Assembly: GCA_937868555.1 (NCBI GenBank)
Contig: CALMNI010000096.1
Span: 1-6,299 of the forward strand
DNA length: 6,299 nt
Reading direction: 5' to 3'
From: an uncultured bacterium
GTDB lineage: Bacteria; Patescibacteriota; Patescibacteriia; Patescibacteriales; Patescibacteriaceae
A model generated the notes under the pieces. It was not told the origin of the DNA. It did no database searches and saw only the letters and a program-made list of their open reading frames with translations. Positions within the stretch are counted from its first letter, which is position 1. The number at the start of each line of letters is the position of its first letter. Shown piece by piece: positions 6,193 through 6,299 of this stretch. Position numbers and translations under genes: made by a program.

Positions 6193-6299
6193 ATGAATAA
6201 GCTGATTGCCATAGGCGGCGGTGAAATTGGAAGACCGGGTTATTCAATGGAAACCTTACCGATCGATAGGGAAACTATTAAGTTATCCGGGAAAAAACA
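6193..6299 (+). CDS. Peptidase E (S51)-like / class I glutamine amidotransferase-like protein, N-terminal fragment
   Basis: Only the first 35 codons are present; the gene runs off the end of the window. The N-terminus, MNKLIAIGGGEIG followed by ETLPIDRETIKLSGKK, fits the start of peptidase E-like proteins of family S51. Those begin with a beta strand and a GGGEI(G) loop, then 'T..ID.EI..L.GK' before a conserved 'FIPTAS' strand that would lie beyond the window. Known members are cytoplasmic Ser-dependent dipeptidases (Asp-X) or cyanophycinase relatives. The catalytic serine is not in this fragment, so activity and substrate class are unproven. It is its own transcription unit after the tRNA-Asn terminator. 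It has no Shine-Dalgarno, and a -10-like TATACT lies 6 bases upstream. Confidence 0.75.
   Translation, partial: MNKLIAIGGGEIGRPGYSMETLPIDRETIKLSGKK

Noticed and set aside
1..6299. CRISPR array, phage, toxin-antitoxin, restriction or other defence system
   Set aside because: No spaced direct repeats, transposase, integrase or nuclease motifs were seen. The space is filled by housekeeping genes, tRNAs and one small unknown protein.

Overview
This window looks like core chromosome from a small-genome bacterium, most likely of the Patescibacteria (Candidate Phyla Radiation). The support is indirect. Genes are densely packed and all on the plus strand, no start has a convincing Shine-Dalgarno sequence, and neither tRNA encodes its CCA end. 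The small protein before dnaG also resembles uncharacterised proteins I associate with that group. All six visible stop codons are TAA and there is no in-frame TGA in the major genes, so nothing suggests the TGA=Gly code of Gracilibacteria/SR1. The phylum assignment is an inference, not a demonstration.

Layout: positions 1-104 hold the tail of a ROK-family sugar kinase or regulator. Two bases later comes a membrane-anchored DsbA-like thiol-disulfide protein (107-904). Ten bases after its stop is tRNA-Ser(GGA) (915-1001). An aldehyde dehydrogenase of the succinate-semialdehyde dehydrogenase type follows (1044-2417, preceded by an extended -10 candidate). Next are a 129-aa protein of unknown function (2445-2834), DNA primase DnaG (2865-4718) and the primary sigma factor RpoD (4731-5966). 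After rpoD there is a clear sigma70-type promoter, a leader hairpin with a UUCG tetraloop, tRNA-Asn(GTT) (6043-6114) and an intrinsic terminator. The window ends in the first 35 codons of a peptidase E (S51)-like gene.

The best-supported functional unit is dnaG-rpoD, the conserved core of the 'macromolecular synthesis' operon that couples replication priming to transcription initiation. In many bacteria rpsU (ribosomal protein S21) sits before dnaG. Here that place is taken by the 129-aa unknown protein, with the aldehyde dehydrogenase upstream of it. The gaps of 27, 30 and 12 bases suggest cotranscription. The tRNA-Asn promoter (TTGACA-17-TATTCT) fits the recognition residues visible in the RpoD encoded just upstream.

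I see no mobile element, CRISPR array, phage gene or defence system. The points worth a second look are the unknown dnaG-adjacent protein, the strongly basic N-terminal tail and diverged C-terminal end of RpoD, the structured tRNA-Asn leader, and recurring -10-like hexamers at or just before start codons, which suggest leaderless or otherwise non-SD initiation.
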